A DNA stretch of 13,126 nt from NCBI GenBank assembly GCA_003663415.1, contig QMZY01000012.1, positions 1 to 13,126 of the forward strand, read 5' to 3'. The translations under genes were made by a program, and so were the position numbers. How positions within the stretch are numbered: position 1 is the first letter of the stretch; each line of letters starts with the position of its first letter. The notes under the pieces were generated by a model. It was not told the origin of the DNA, did no database searches, and worked only from the letters and a program-made list of their open reading frames with translations. Positions 1 to 6,228 of the stretch are shown here, piece after piece. The stretch comes from Candidatus Aenigmatarchaeota archaeon (GTDB lineage Archaea > Aenigmatarchaeota > Aenigmatarchaeia > QMZP01).

Positions 1-2
1 TC

Positions 3-98
3 GCATTTCCCGTTATTGATGATATACCTGATATGCTTTTGGAAGATGCATGGCCTTTAGAAAAAGCTGAAAAATCATGTTTTAAACACAAATTATAG
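3..98 (+). CDS. C-terminal end of an unrecognised protein (partial)
   Basis: An open frame runs in from the left edge and stops at TAG 96-98. The last 31 codons read like real protein, with acidic and lysine residues and a DIPDMLLEDAWPLEKAEK-type stretch, while the frame starting at base 1 is hydrophobic and stops at position 60. No family is recognised. The start lies outside the window. The call rests only on codon content over a short length, so it is tentative. Confidence 0.4.
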   Translation, partial: AFPVIDDIPDMLLEDAWPLEKAEKSCFKHKL

Positions 99-148
99 TT
101 CCTCGCAGAATAATTGCAAAGCCTGAGACAATCAGCAAAGACACTTTT

Positions 149-575
149 CTAATTAATTATCCCTTTGCTGAACGGTTTCCTTGTTTCTGGCAGATGAGGG
201 ATTAGCTCCTGCATTCTTTCTGAACAATGCTCTAACCAGTATTTAATAGAGGGCTCAGGGTTTATACCTATAAGATATTCTTTCGATTCCGAACTTTTTG
301 AGTTCCTCTTTGAACCCGGTAAGAGTATTCTTGAAGTCTTTTAGAAGCTCCTTATCAGAGGATGTGAATATAACAAAAGAAGGAAAAGGAAAGCTAAAGT
401 TGTAGAAGGTACGCAGGTCCTCAGCAGCTTCTTTTGGATCTTTTGTTCCAGTACAGTAACCCACACTTTTATACCAAGGATAATCATCGGGGTATTTGCT
501 CGGTAGTGTAAACTCTATTATCCCAGACCATACTCTTTTGACTCCAATTTCTACCTCTGAATACACCCTCTTCAT
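149..575 (-). pseudogene. Hypothetical protein with a frameshift near its 3' end
   Basis: Reading leftward from ATG at 575, an intact frame of 106 codons ends at 255. Just before that stop, around positions 270-290, the next frame opens and continues as EYLIGINPEPSIKYWLEHC and then about 25 more coding-like residues to TAG at 149-151. The joined product would be about 140 residues. No family is recognised; it is rich in aromatic and charged residues with no membrane segment. Either the gene carries a one-base indel or the assembly has an error there. No Shine-Dalgarno is visible; an AT-rich stretch upstream (580-610) could hold a promoter for a leaderless message. Confidence 0.55.
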
Positions 576-649
576 AATTATTTATATCTCTGAAAAAATT
601 TATTTTTTACTTCTGAGATTAAACAAACAGTGGACACTTTTGCATACAG

Positions 650-1110
650 ACTGTAGCTCTCCTTCCTGGATTATACTGTGTTTTCTGGAAATTAAGGGCA
701 TAGGAGTTCATGTGCTTGCAAGAATATGCAAGCACATGGTATATCCCACAAGCATATACTTCGGCAAGGTATCACCTGATAAAGCTGTATCAGGTGTATG
801 ACAGAGTGAAGGGATTTCCTTCTTGCAGACAGACGGCACGATGTGAACGGGTTTGCAGAATTGCGTACAAGAAGGGAACATACCTTGATCAAACCATAGA
901 GAACCCGAGGAGGGAATGGTGGAGAATAAGGGCGGGAGTGTTCGGGGGAGAGGAAGGGAGAATTGATGTTCGGTTCTTTAACGAATGAATTCGGTGACAG
1001 GTTGAAGGCATCCTTTGGGAAATGAGTATAACAAGGATTGGGAGTGCAGGTTTGTGGTTTATTCGGCTAAGTTATGTGTAAGGAAGAATTGTACCGAGAA
1101 GGTATGGATT
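650..1110 (+). ncRNA. Candidate large structured RNA of unknown class
   Basis: This gene-free stretch is clearly richer in G+C than its surroundings (positions 901-960 are about 62%) and full of perfect complementary arms. Pairs that can be seen: 709-720 with 727-738 (12 bp, 6-nt loop); 739-744 with 754-759; 766-772 with 880-886 (7 bp), which encloses 773-781 with 788-796 (9 bp) and 818-825 with 868-875 (8 bp); 657-666 with 952-960 (9 bp, one bulge), closing the whole left half; 960-964 with 988-992 around 969-972 with 982-985; 1010-1015 with 1033-1038; 1092-1095 with 1101-1104. Such nested folding suggests a multibranched RNA transcribed rightward from the AT-rich region near 598-610. Neither the RNase P core motif (GGAAAGTCC with ACAGAA) nor the SRP helix 8 motif was found, so the class is open. 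Strand and ends are inferred. A 92-codon frame inside it has no protein character. Confidence 0.55.
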
Positions 1111-1159
1111 GGTGTTATTGTGTGGAGTTATTAGACACGCTTTCCGTTTGCCATAAAGA

Positions 1160-1180
1160 TTTAAATCCTTTTTAATATAT
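1160..1180 (+). promoter_or_regulatory. Probable TATA element for tRNA-Ser(TGA)
   Basis: TTTAAATCC followed by an A/T-only run lies 22-30 bases upstream of the tRNA 5' end, the usual spacing of an archaeal TATA box. Inferred from spacing and composition only. Confidence 0.45.
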
Positions 1181-1227
1181 TATTTTTGAGCCGGGGTGGC
1201 GGAACGGTTTAACGCGCCAGACTTGAG

Positions 1228-1305
1228 TTCCAGATATAATGATGCCCGAACGGGTAATGATTTATTGGCTTGACTCCGAAACGGCGGCAAATGTGGAGAA
1301 AAGAT
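1228..1305 (+). other. tRNA-Ser(TGA) canonical intron (37/38)
   Basis: A 78-nt intron starts after G37 (1227) and ends before A38 (1306). The BHB is imperfect: the central helix pairs CTTG (1222-1225) with AAAG (1300-1303), three pairs plus a G-A mismatch, with bulges AGT and ATA. The intron opens with a second copy of the anticodon-stem strand, CCAGATAT, which is exactly complementary to ATATCTGG at 1304-1311 and could compete with the correct stem before splicing. Confidence 0.8.
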
Positions 1306-1316
1306 ATCTGGTGTCC

Positions 1317-1393
1317 GGTAAACCGGTTGCTAAACGATTAAATGATTGCTTGGCTAACCAAGCAATCTTATCGCAAAATAGCAACGGTTCGAA
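1317..1393 (+). other. Insert in the variable arm of tRNA-Ser(TGA)
   Basis: The variable stem GTCC (1313-1316) / GGAC (1394-1397) encloses 77 nt rather than a few. It folds into a long hairpin: AACC (1321-1324) with GGTT (1386-1389), GTTGCTA (1326-1332) with TAGCAAC (1379-1385), and a perfect 10-bp tip 1344-1353 with 1358-1367. No good BHB is seen at its base, so it may be a retained enlarged variable arm rather than an intron. Confidence 0.65.
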
Positions 1394-1410
1394 GGACGTG
1401 CAGGTTCAAA

Positions 1411-1451
1411 ACAAGCTTTTCCTCAAGGCAAAAGCTTGACCAAAACAGGAG
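1411..1451 (+). repeat. 41-nt intron module, Ser copy
   Basis: The module runs from ACAAGCTTTTCCTCAAGG to CAAAACAGGAG. It matches 5908-5948 (Val) exactly and 6524-6564 (Leu) with one C/G difference. Its first 28 nt form a 9-bp hairpin. Confidence 0.9.
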
Positions 1452-1518
1452 GCTTCCGCCTTCCAAACAGGTTTGCTTGAAAGAAGTTGTCGGAAGCGAG
1501 CGGAGTGAAACGGAGCGA

Positions 1519-1590
1519 AGCTCCTTCTTGATCAACCAAGAAACCTTTGGCTCAAGCCTTTTTAAAAGGCTTGTTTGAAAGAAGGTTGTA
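1519..1590 (+). repeat. 72-nt identical intron block, Ser copy
   Basis: This block begins AGCTCCTTCTTGATCAACC and ends GAAAGAAGGTTGTA. It is identical base for base to 6704-6775 in the Leu T-loop intron, while the intron centres differ. It contains complementary arms such as AAGCCTTTT / AAAAGGCTT. Confidence 0.92.
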
Positions 1591-1615
1591 GTTTGTGAAA
1601 ATCCTGCCCCCGGCG

Positions 1616-2770
1616 TTAAAAACCAAAAAAATTAAAACAAGCCTTTCTCTCCTTAAAAATATCAATTTGTCCCTTTATCAGACACTCTGCATCCGAGTTG
1701 TTCATAAATTGGGTTTGTTGAATAAAAGAAGCCAGCCTGCCCATCCACACAAGCCTTAAGCTTCTCAAAACGCTTTCTATATCCAGAGTTTTAACATAAT
1801 AGTCAAACGCATCAAAAAGGGCATCGCACCACACATTCACAGAAACCATTTCTTTATTATTAATAATTTCTTTGAGGTGTTCTTTTGTTTTTTGTGAAAA
1901 AACATCAGAATTAAGAATTTTTGGAGCCTCTTCTAAAAATTTCTGATAAAGTTCTTTATGCTCTATCACAGGCTCGTTCACGGGAACATCATCGATGTTG
2001 CCAAACCTTGTAACTTTTTCTATATCTGAAATGTTTTTTATTTTTTCTTTATTATACAGAGTAAGTTCAAAAAGCGTGCTTACAACTTGGTCAAACATAG
2101 GAAGAAGTGATTTCTCAAAATTCTTATAGCCTTGTGTACTTGCGTGGTTTTTCACTCCGAGTGTGCTTTCAGCAACCCGCATGTTGTCAGCAAGAGCAGA
2201 CGTGGTTATAAATATATCTATTCCAAACCCGGATGGGAATTTCGGATGCTTTATTAACTTTTCAACCAGTCTTCTGGACAAAGCGAACTCTCCTCCTACA
2301 GGCTGTCTTATTTCTTTCCCGTACATACACGCAACAAACGGATAAAGTACATGGTTTGTTATAACAGAGTCGTATTTATGCCTTTTATAATACGGGACAA
2401 CAAGCTCAAATCCCTTCTCCAGAGGCTCAATCAAAGCTTTTATCCATTCCGGTTTTATACTCAAAAGGTCCCCGTCAATAAGAGCGAGTTTATTTGCCTC
2501 TGATTTCAAAACAAATTTAAAAATGGTTTTCACACCGTTCCCCTTTCCCGGCCCGCCTTCTTGCCTTCTGAAAACAACAGGTGTAACTGTTTTGGTTTTT
2601 TTAACCATTTTTTCTGTGGAATCTTCAGAAAAATCAGAAACCAGAATTACAGAGTTTTTTTCTGGAAAAAAACCCCTCAAGCCTTCATCAACGTTTTTAA
2701 GAACATTTTGAATAGTATCTTCACAATTTTTTGTGCAGATACCAACCACAATTTCAGGCTCTTTACTCAT
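1616..2770 (-). CDS. GpgS/MpgS-like family 2/81 glycosyltransferase
   Basis: This 384-residue GT-A glycosyltransferase starts with a nucleotide-binding strand (IVVGICTKNCEDTI, residues 7-20), followed by VSDFSEDST (44-52), RRQEGGPGKGNG (68-79) and the metal-binding DGD at 99-101 in LIDGDLLSI. The motif RQPVGGEFALS (155-165) and the overall pattern resemble glucosyl-3-phosphoglycerate and mannosylglycerate-type synthases (GT81/GT78-like), which make negatively charged compatible solutes or polysaccharide precursors from a nucleotide sugar and a glycerate acceptor in the cytoplasm. The exact donor and acceptor cannot be read from sequence. The gene is the last of the minus-strand run, 42 bp after tsaC. 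No Shine-Dalgarno is visible before ATG 2770. Its stop codon touches the 3' end of tRNA-Ser. Confidence 0.75.
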   Translation of the reverse strand: MSKEPEIVVGICTKNCEDTIQNVLKNVDEGLRGFFPEKNSVILVSDFSEDSTEKMVKKTKTVTPVVFRRQEGGPGKGNGVKTIFKFVLKSEANKLALIDGDLLSIKPEWIKALIEPLEKGFELVVPYYKRHKYDSVITNHVLYPFVACMYGKEIRQPVGGEFALSRRLVEKLIKHPKFPSGFGIDIFITTSALADNMRVAESTLGVKNHASTQGYKNFEKSLLPMFDQVVSTLFELTLYNKEKIKNISDIEKVTRFGNIDDVPVNEPVIEHKELYQKFLEEAPKILNSDVFSQKTKEHLKEIINNKEMVSVNVWCDALFDAFDYYVKTLDIESVLRSLRLVWMGRLASFIQQTQFMNNSDAECLIKGQIDIFKERKACFNFFGF

Positions 2771-2812
2771 GAATATCTTAATTATCCTTTTTATCTGAAA
2801 ACCTTTAAATTA

Positions 2813-3376
2813 TTATCTCAAAATTCTTTTTTCATCTGTTGTGAGCTCTATCACAGTAGAAGGAGTGCCTCTGAGTTTCCCGTCATAAACAACATAATCC
2901 ACATGTTCCCATATGCTTTTTGGTGTTTCATTTATTCGTGTAATTGGGTTTTCTCCAGAAACATTAACAGAGGTTGTTATAAAAGGAACACCAGATTCCT
3001 GGATTATTTGCGTGAAAGGATGGTCTGGTATCCTTACGCCAAGAGTGTCAAAAGCTGATGCTTCCTTTAAAAACTCCGGTTCTTTTTTCTTTAAAATAAA
3101 TGTAAATGGTCCTGGCAGTTTGTTCAAATACTCAGGATAATCTACAACCAGATTTTTTTCTATCCAGTCAACTGAAGGAGCGATTACAGAAAAAGGGTGT
3201 TTGGCGTGTTTTAAAGCTCTGATTTTATTCACAGAATCAGGATTTAACGCGTTGCAGCCTAATCCGTAAATAGTGTCTGTAGGGTATATAAATATGAATC
3301 CCTGTTTTATCGCATTAATTACCTCGGCCTTTATTTCAGCGTTGCTAAGTATTTCATTCACTTTGAAGCTTTTCAT
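2813..3376 (-). CDS. tsaC: L-threonylcarbamoyladenylate synthase (TsaC/Sua5/YrdC)
   Basis: This 187-residue protein makes threonylcarbamoyl-AMP from threonine, bicarbonate and ATP, the first step of the universal t6A37 modification of tRNAs reading ANN codons. Visible family signatures are FIYPTDTIYGLGCNA (29-43), the basic KIRALKHAKHPFSV stretch (51-64), LPGPFTFIL (87-95), GVRIPDHP (113-120), TTSVNVSGENP (134-144) and STVIEL near residue 175. It is only the YrdC domain, without the C-terminal Sua5 extension. It starts inside the end of the endonuclease V gene (23-bp overlap), so the two are surely co-transcribed. The association with tRNA genes nearby fits but is not proof of linkage. Confidence 0.93.
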   Translation of the reverse strand: MKSFKVNEILSNAEIKAEVINAIKQGFIFIYPTDTIYGLGCNALNPDSVNKIRALKHAKHPFSVIAPSVDWIEKNLVVDYPEYLNKLPGPFTFILKKKEPEFLKEASAFDTLGVRIPDHPFTQIIQESGVPFITTSVNVSGENPITRINETPKSIWEHVDYVVYDGKLRGTPSTVIELTTDEKRILR

Positions 3377-3974
3377 TTTTCACCTTTGCTGCGTACCGGT
3401 CAGCCAACCTTATGGGTTCAGGAACCCTGTGGATTATGGTATGCAAAACCAACTCTCTGGATGTTTTTAGAGATATTTTTTGTCCGGGTGAAATAAAAAC
3501 CTTTCGTTTGCCTTTTCTTATCACCCAACCAACTTGTTTTCCGTTTAAAAACAGCTTGTCATCTTTTATAACACCTGTTAGTATAGATTTTGCAATTCCT
3601 ATCGTGGGTTTGTCCAGAACCAAACCAACATATGACGCGAGACCAATCCCCCTAGGATGTGAAATACCATGACCGTCAATAAAAATAACATCAGGATTAT
3701 TCTTTAAACTTCTGTAAACAGATATAATTCCTTGCCCTTCTCTATAAGAAAGAAACCCCGGGACATACGGAAATGTTTCTTTCCTTATTACGGTTTTCAT
3801 TTCTATTGTTTCCAAGGTTTTATAATCCAGCACAACGCCAGCGCATATTTGGTTATTCCCTCTGTAACAACAATCAAAACCAGCAACAGTTTTTACAGGT
3901 TTTTTGAAACAGTCCTTTAATATGATTTTTTTGCTCATTTCATTCTGCTCTTTAATAAGCGATTCAAAATTCAT
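3354..3974 (-). CDS. nfi: Endonuclease V (deoxyinosine 3' endonuclease)
   Basis: This 206-residue enzyme nicks DNA (and in some lineages RNA) near deaminated adenine. Motifs: VAGFDCCY with the catalytic Asp34, the PYVPGFLSYRE wedge motif (69-79, Glu79), VIFIDGHGISHPRGIGLASYVG (96-117, Asp100) and GIAKS after it. Length and motif order match the Nfi family. It is the first gene of the minus-strand run, divergent from the M24 peptidase with only 31 bp between the two start codons, and it overlaps tsaC at its 3' end. Start ATG 3974 is the only good one before motif I. Confidence 0.95.
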   Translation of the reverse strand: MNFESLIKEQNEMSKKIILKDCFKKPVKTVAGFDCCYRGNNQICAGVVLDYKTLETIEMKTVIRKETFPYVPGFLSYREGQGIISVYRSLKNNPDVIFIDGHGISHPRGIGLASYVGLVLDKPTIGIAKSILTGVIKDDKLFLNGKQVGWVIRKGKRKVFISPGQKISLKTSRELVLHTIIHRVPEPIRLADRYAAKVKNEKLQSE

Positions 3975-4005
3975 ATTTATTCCAATTTAACATTTAATAA
4001 TAAAT
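3975..4005. promoter_or_regulatory. Divergent promoter region, endonuclease V / M24 peptidase
   Basis: 31 bp of nearly pure A/T separate two divergent ATGs. There is no Shine-Dalgarno on either side, so both messages are probably leaderless, with TATA elements overlapping here or reaching into the opposite gene. Confidence 0.45.
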
Positions 4006-5007
4006 ATGAAAGGTCCTGATTTTTCCAAACGAATAAAAAAACTCAGGTCCCTGCTTCAGGATAATAACCTTGATTCTGCTCTCATTACAGACAGACACGA
4101 TATACGATATTATACAGGCTGTACAATAACAGGTCCGGGTTTTCTAATTATTGGCAAACAAAAACCAAAGCTTTTTCTCTCTTCAATTGATAACCACATT
4201 AGAACAAAACAAGCGGATGTTCTGTTTTTTAAGGATTTAAAAGAAATCAAATCCCATCTAAAGCAATACAAAAAAACAGGATTTGACGAATACAACATGA
4301 AAGCTTACACATTCATTAAGCTTAAAAACAAAAACCTTGTTCCTGCTGGAAAAATTATAAAATTTCCCAGAATGGTGAAAGATGAGTGGGAAATGAAACA
4401 GATAAAAAAATCCATAAAAATTACTGCAAAGATTTTTGAAACACTTGAGGTTAACGGAAAAAGAGAGAAAGAGATAGCTAGAGAAATAGAAATTCTTTCC
4501 TTAAAACTCAATACAGAAAAAGCCTTTCCACCTATTGTTGCAACGGGAAAAAACACGGGCTTTATTCATCACATTCCAACCAACGCTGTGGTTTTGAAAG
4601 GCTTAACAATTATTGACATGGGTGTAAAGTTTAATGGTTACTGTTCTGATATAACAAGAATGTTTTATTCCAAAATAACTCAAAGGGGGGAAAAACTAAT
4701 TGAAGATGTAAAGGAAATCCAGGAAACAATTATTGATGAAATAAGAGAAGGGGTAACATTTTCTGAAATTGAGAAGTTTTATGAAAAACTTATGAAAAGA
4801 AAAGGTTACAAGGTTTATCATTCCTTTGGACACGGGGTTGGTTTGGAAGTGCATGAAGGTCCGTCAAAAACAGACATATTAAGAAAAGGGATGGTTGTCA
4901 CTGTAGAACCCGGTGTTTATAAGAAAGGGATTGGGTGCAGAATAGAGGACATGATAAAGATTGAAAAAATGAAGGCAAAACCGCTTTCTAAGTTTATCCC
5001 TCTGTAA
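4006..5007 (+). CDS. M24 family Xaa-Pro aminopeptidase (prolidase-like)
   Basis: This 333-residue pita-bread metallopeptidase removes N-terminal residues before proline or splits X-Pro dipeptides in the cytoplasm. An N-terminal creatinase-like domain (about 1-115, with ALITDRHDIRYYTGC) precedes the catalytic domain. All five metal ligands are present: Asp204 (IIDMG), Asp215 (YCSDITRMF), His276 (SFGHGVGLEVHEGP), Glu301 (TVEPGVY) and Glu314 (CRIEDM). His188/189 in GFIHHIPTN are the usual substrate-side histidines. Length is slightly short of bacterial PepQ, typical for archaeal forms. Its last 14 bp overlap the convergent PRC-barrel gene. Confidence 0.93.
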   Translation: MKGPDFSKRIKKLRSLLQDNNLDSALITDRHDIRYYTGCTITGPGFLIIGKQKPKLFLSSIDNHIRTKQADVLFFKDLKEIKSHLKQYKKTGFDEYNMKAYTFIKLKNKNLVPAGKIIKFPRMVKDEWEMKQIKKSIKITAKIFETLEVNGKREKEIAREIEILSLKLNTEKAFPPIVATGKNTGFIHHIPTNAVVLKGLTIIDMGVKFNGYCSDITRMFYSKITQRGEKLIEDVKEIQETIIDEIREGVTFSEIEKFYEKLMKRKGYKVYHSFGHGVGLEVHEGPSKTDILRKGMVVTVEPGVYKKGIGCRIEDMIKIEKMKAKPLSKFIPL

Positions 5008-5281
5008 CCTTCTCTGCTTCTTCTGACACTGGCGAAGATATATGTTTTATTATCACAACGTCGCCGATTGCCTCTACCATAGGGAACGGTATTATCAGTC
5101 CTCTTTTGTTTCCTAACATTTTTGAGAGATAAGAACCTTTTACAGCAGTTATAACCAGAGATCTTAACTTGAATCTTTTAAGGTCACACTCAACGTCCTC
5201 TACTTTCCCGCAATACATTCCTTTATCAGTAAAAACATCTTTTCCCCATGTCTGAGACACGCTTGCTATTCTTATCGCCAT
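4994..5281 (-). CDS. PRC-barrel domain protein
   Basis: This 95-residue single-domain protein has the pattern of PRC-barrel proteins: a GKDVFTDKGMYCGKVEDVECD strand-turn-strand start, then KLRSLVITAVKGS, and IPFPMVEAIGDVVII near the end. Archaeal single PRC-barrels are small soluble beta proteins; some have been tied to cell division or RNA processing, but no specific role can be assigned here. The start is well supported by a perfect GGAGGTG site 4 nt upstream. Its 3' end overlaps the M24 gene by 14 bp, tail to tail. Confidence 0.88.
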   Translation of the reverse strand: MAIRIASVSQTWGKDVFTDKGMYCGKVEDVECDLKRFKLRSLVITAVKGSYLSKMLGNKRGLIIPFPMVEAIGDVVIIKHISSPVSEEAEKVTEG

Positions 5282-5285
5282 GCGA

Positions 5286-5292
5286 CACCTCC
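5286..5292 (-). promoter_or_regulatory. Consensus ribosome binding site of the PRC-barrel gene
   Basis: On the minus strand this reads GGAGGTG, the full archaeal Shine-Dalgarno, 4 nt before ATG 5281. Most other genes in the window lack such a site. Confidence 0.85.
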
Positions 5293-5354
5293 ATTTTTAT
5301 AAAACTATTAAATTTTTTAATTATTAAAAGAAAGACTTATAAAGTTTGTGGAAT

Positions 5355-5437
5355 GCTGAGGTGGCCGAGTGGTTTAAGGCGCAGGTTTGCTAAACCTGTG
5401 GGCTCTGCCCTCGAGGGTTCGAATCCCTCCCTCAGCG
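5355..5437 (+). tRNA. tRNA-Ser(GCT)
   Basis: Acceptor GCTGAGG (5355-5361) pairs with CCTCAGC (5430-5436), discriminator G5437. Anticodon stem CAGGT / ACCTG with loop TTGCTAA gives anticodon GCT. It has a normal-sized serine variable arm, and the T-arm GAGGG-TTCGAAT-CCCTC is uninterrupted. It is the only intron-free tRNA in the window and a useful control for the enlarged Ser(TGA). It is followed after 4 nt by tRNA-Gly, so they are probably one transcript from the AT-rich region at 5310-5345. Confidence 0.96.
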
Positions 5438-5441
5438 TGAT

Positions 5442-5736
5442 GCGACTGTAGTCTAATGGCAGGACGTGGGCTTCCCAAGCCTAAAATCCGGGTTCGAAAC
5501 AAGCTCTTTTCAAAAAAGAGCTTGAGCAGAAAGGAAAAACCCGGCTGCTCAACCTTTCGGTTGATTCCAGAGTTTCACATGCTCTGAAAGAACGTCAAGC
5601 GAAGGCAAGCTAACCGCTTCCTCAAAAATCGTTAGCACACGGTTTTGGTCAATGTTTCCGAGTTTCTAGAAGCTGGAAATTCACACCATGTTTAATAATA
5701 TTGCCTTTCAATTCCGCGAAAATCCCGGCAGTCGCA
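5442..5736 (+). tRNA. tRNA-Gly(CCC) with T-loop intron
   Basis: Acceptor GCGACTG (5442-5448) pairs with CAGTCGC (5729-5735), discriminator A5736. Anticodon stem TGGGC / GCCTA with loop TTCCCAA gives CCC (codon GGG). The T-stem CCGGG / CCCGG is split by an intron; the spliced tRNA is 71 nt with loop TTCGAAT. No CCA is encoded. Confidence 0.92.
5499..5722 (+). other. T-loop intron (59/60) of tRNA-Gly(CCC), 224 nt
   Basis: BHB: TTCG (5493-5496) pairs with CGAA (5717-5720), bulges AAA (5497-5499) and AAT (5721-5723). The intron begins with hairpin CAAGCTCTTTT / AAAAGAGCTTG, the same position and shape as in the Ser and Leu introns but with different pairs. Further hairpins include CAACC/GGTTG, CAGAG/CTCTG and GCTAAC/GTTAGC. 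The rest is not obviously related to the other introns. Confidence 0.92.
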
Positions 5737-5739
5737 TCG

Positions 5740-5756
5740 TATTAATTTAAAAATTG
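5740..5756 (+). promoter_or_regulatory. Probable TATA element for tRNA-Val(TAC)
   Basis: TTAATTTAAAAATT lies about 20-30 bp before the tRNA start at 5775, suggesting Val(TAC) is transcribed separately from Ser-Gly. Confidence 0.45.
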
Positions 5757-5833
5757 TTTCAATTAATTATTAATGGGCCGGTAGTCTAGTGGTTATGACG
5801 CTGCCCTTACAAGGCAGAGGTCGGGAGTTCGAA

Positions 5834-6043
5834 ACAACCCAGCTTTTTTCAAAAAAAAGCTGGAGCAAAAAGGAGCTTCACTTCGCTGACGCTTCATATC
5901 GCTTCCAACAAGCTTTTCCTCAAGGCAAAAGCTTGACCAAAACAGGAGCTGTCACTTCCAAAAGTGTTTAATAGAATATATTTATATTGGAAAGCGGAAG
6001 CTCCTTCTTGATTAACCTTCTTTTTGAAAGAAGGTTATGAAAA
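5834..6043 (+). other. T-loop intron (59/60) of tRNA-Val(TAC), 210 nt
   Basis: BHB: TTCG (5828-5831) pairs with TGAA (6038-6041) with one G-U; bulges AAA (5832-5834) and AAT (6042-6044). It opens with hairpin CCAGCTTTTTT / AAAAAAGCTGG and closes with CCTTCTTT / AAAGAAGG. Inside it carries a complete 41-nt module (5908-5948) that is terminal in the Ser and Leu introns, giving a nested look. Confidence 0.92.
5908..5948 (+). repeat. 41-nt intron module, internal Val copy
   Basis: Identical to 1411-1451, but located 74 nt inside the Val intron instead of at its start. The preceding GGAGCTTCACTTCGCTGACG stretch matches the Leu intron from 6561 on. Confidence 0.88.
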
Positions 6044-6059
6044 TCTCCCCTGGCCCATA

Positions 6060-6070
6060 ATTTATAAACA
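6060..6070 (+). promoter_or_regulatory. Probable TATA element for the Val-Glu-Leu tRNA unit
   Basis: ATTTATAAAC is centred about 27 bp before the 5' end of tRNA-Val(GAC), the standard archaeal TATA spacing. The next two tRNAs follow after 1 and 6 nt, so it likely serves all three. Confidence 0.55.
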
Positions 6071-6129
6071 ATACATACGTAATAATAACATGGGCCTGTG
6101 GTCTAGTTGGTTAGGACGTCCGCTTGACG

Positions 6130-6175
6130 TGACCTTTTTCGCTGACGCGAAAAGCGTCAACGGAAGGTTTTAAAG
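6130..6175 (+). other. tRNA-Val(GAC) canonical intron (37/38)
   Basis: 46 nt. BHB: TTGA (6124-6127) pairs with TTAA (6170-6173, one G-U); bulges CGT (6128-6130) and AGT (6174-6176). The interior forms a hairpin around GACGC / GCGTC. Confidence 0.88.
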
Positions 6176-6197
6176 TGCGGGAGGTCGCCGGTTCGAA

Positions 6198-6213
6198 AGA
6201 TGTGCTCTGGAAA
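6198..6213 (+). other. Miniature T-loop intron (59/60) of tRNA-Val(GAC), 16 nt
   Basis: TTCG (6192-6195) pairs with TGGA (6208-6211) through two Watson-Crick and two wobble pairs; bulges AAA (6196-6198) and AAT (6212-6214). Only GATGTGCTC remains as terminal loop, with at most two closing pairs. Removal restores TTCGAAT. Confidence 0.85.
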
Positions 6214-6228
6214 TCCGGCCGGGCCCAT

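Larger units (their letters stand above)
1411..1601 (+). other. T-loop intron (59/60) of tRNA-Ser(TGA), 191 nt
   Basis: BHB: TTCA (1405-1408) pairs with TGAA (1596-1599); bulges AAA (1409-1411) and AAT (1600-1602) give cleavage after 1410 and after 1601, restoring the loop TTCAAAT. The intron starts with a hairpin CAAGCTTTT / AAAAGCTTG and ends with hairpins built from the 72-nt block shared with the Leu intron. No ORF of its own is credible. Confidence 0.9.
1190..1615 (+). tRNA. tRNA-Ser(TGA) with three insertions
   Basis: Acceptor GCCGGGG (1190-1196) pairs with CCCCGGC (1608-1614), discriminator G1615, no encoded CCA. The anticodon stem CCAGA (1217-1221) pairs with TCTGG (1307-1311), anticodon TGA at 1224-1226. 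The T-stem GCAGG (1400-1404) pairs with CCTGC (1603-1607). The gene is 426 bp because it is interrupted at 37/38, in the variable arm and in the T-loop at 59/60. Removing the two BHB introns leaves 157 nt, still far above the roughly 88 nt of a normal serine tRNA, because the variable region is 88 nt long. The 3' end abuts the stop codon of the convergent glycosyltransferase gene with no spacing. Confidence 0.9.
5775..6057 (+). tRNA. tRNA-Val(TAC) with T-loop intron
   Basis: Acceptor GGGCCGG (5775-5781) pairs with CTGGCCC (6050-6056, one G-T), discriminator A6057. Anticodon stem CTGCC / GGCAG, loop CTTACAA, anticodon TAC. The T-stem GGGAG (5823-5827) pairs with CTCCC (6045-6049). Spliced length is 73 nt. 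Confidence 0.93.
6092..6227 (+). tRNA. tRNA-Val(GAC) with two introns
   Basis: Acceptor GGGCCTG (6092-6098) pairs with CGGGCCC (6220-6226, one T-G), discriminator A6227. Anticodon stem TCCGC (6119-6123) pairs with GCGGG (6177-6181), anticodon GAC at 6126-6128. The T-stem is GCCGG (6187-6191) / CCGGC (6215-6219). Removing 46 and 16 nt leaves a normal 74-nt tRNA. Confidence 0.92.

Noticed and set aside
710..988. 92-codon plus-strand frame inside the structured region
   Set aside because: Its residue content is erratic, it has no ribosome site, and it runs straight through perfect hairpins. The helices explain the sequence better.
650..1110. Assignment as RNase P RNA or SRP RNA
   Set aside because: The size would allow RNase P, but neither GGAAAGTCC/ACAGAA nor the SRP helix 8 signature was found on either strand, so I did not name it.
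1239..1578. Two plus-strand frames within tRNA-Ser
   Set aside because: They lie across tRNA exons and repeat-bearing introns and have no protein character.
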